A DNA stretch of 64,000 nucleotides, from assembly GCA_018648325.1 (NCBI GenBank), contig JABGRK010000017.1:124001-188000 (forward strand), given 5' to 3'. The position numbers and the translations under genes are program-made. Below the pieces are notes generated by a model, which saw only the letters and a list, made by a program, of their open reading frames with translations, was not told where the DNA came from and searched no databases. Shown here in pieces: positions 63,874 to 64,000 of the stretch (position 1 is the first letter of the stretch; every line of letters starts with the position of its first letter). The DNA is from Chloroflexota bacterium. GTDB taxonomy: Bacteria > Chloroflexota > Dehalococcoidia > JABGRK01.

Positions 63874-64000
63874 TGGGTATGTACATTATGCTAACAAACC
63901 TGACAGATGAGGGAAGAAAAACCGTTAATAATAATCCTGATAGAATTTCTCAGGTCAATAAGGAAGTTGAAGAAATGGGAGCCAAGATACTGGCTCAGTA
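63873..64000 (+). CDS. Second GYD-domain protein, 3' partial
   Basis: It starts at ATG 63873, overlapping the TAA of the first copy by one base. The visible 42 residues (MGMYIMLTNLTDEGRKTV, then PDRISQVNKEVEEMG) align with the first copy's N-terminus. It is cut by the window end. Confidence 0.85.
   Translation, partial: MGMYIMLTNLTDEGRKTVNNNPDRISQVNKEVEEMGAKILAQ

Overview
The window (64 kb, window coordinates) looks like a chromosomal segment of an anaerobic bacterium. Tungsten/molybdenum enzymes, many ferredoxins, a heterodisulfide-reductase-type electron module, selenocysteine codons, and no oxygenases or respiratory oxidases all point to strict anaerobiosis. Taxon is an inference: the mix of Fn3/Ig-like surface proteins, PaaX and GYD proteins, aldehyde:ferredoxin oxidoreductase (AOR) paralogues and HdrA/MvhD would fit an uncultured Chloroflexota (Dehalococcoidia-like) lineage. 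No marker gene in the window settles this. No insertion sequence, CRISPR array or prophage was seen.

Layout. (1) 1-9134: three large secreted or surface proteins built from Ig-like and Fn3-like repeats; the first is cut by the window start. (2) 9292-21214: a polysaccharide or glycoprotein assembly locus with glycosyltransferases, an acyltransferase, a deacetylase, a Wzx-type flippase and GT-C-like membrane proteins, followed by tRNA-Asn(GTT). (3) 21478-29787: housekeeping genes (otsA, an alpha/beta hydrolase, mutM, polA, two ferredoxins, coaD, rsmD). (4) 29859-34184, minus strand: an uncharacterised module of a molybdopterin enzyme, a dicluster ferredoxin and an AprA-like flavoprotein, with a divergent LysE-type exporter. 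(5) 35167-46764, plus strand: a two-subunit molybdopterin oxidoreductase, then a 2-oxoacid:ferredoxin oxidoreductase in the order gamma-delta-alpha-beta, an AOR, two short-chain dehydrogenases and a dienoyl-CoA-hydratase-like crotonase. This order resembles pad (phenylacetyl-CoA to phenylglyoxylate to benzoyl-CoA) without padD and padH. (6) 46898-48769: a structured leader, a permease and a YedF-like selenium-metabolism protein. (7) 48892-63313, minus strand: hdrB, hdrC, mvhD, hdrA, fdhD, and three BamB-like tungsten enzymes with two BamC-like Fe-S partners, controlled by a PaaX-family regulator. (8) 63565 to the end: two tandem GYD-domain proteins.

How it fits together (inference): regions 5 and 7 could form one anaerobic aromatic route. 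A Pad-like pair makes benzoyl-CoA, a class II (Bam-type) benzoyl-CoA reductase dearomatises it using electrons handled by HdrABC-MvhD, and the crotonase and SDRs process the cyclic diene. The PaaX-type regulator fits, since known PaaX proteins sense phenylacetyl-CoA.

The strongest direct observations are these. Two adjacent electron-transfer genes, hdrA and mvhD, each contain one in-frame TGA exactly where the family has a conserved Cys, and each TGA is followed by a hairpin that could be a bacterial SECIS. A selenium-linked yedF homologue lies next to them. The BamB protein at 60513-62468 keeps Glu251, His255, His260 and Cys322 in the numbering I recall for Geobacter BamB, while its two tandem paralogues lose the Glu251 segment. 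Two promoters in the bam region share a near-identical layout with a 15-bp inverted repeat placed at the predicted transcription start.
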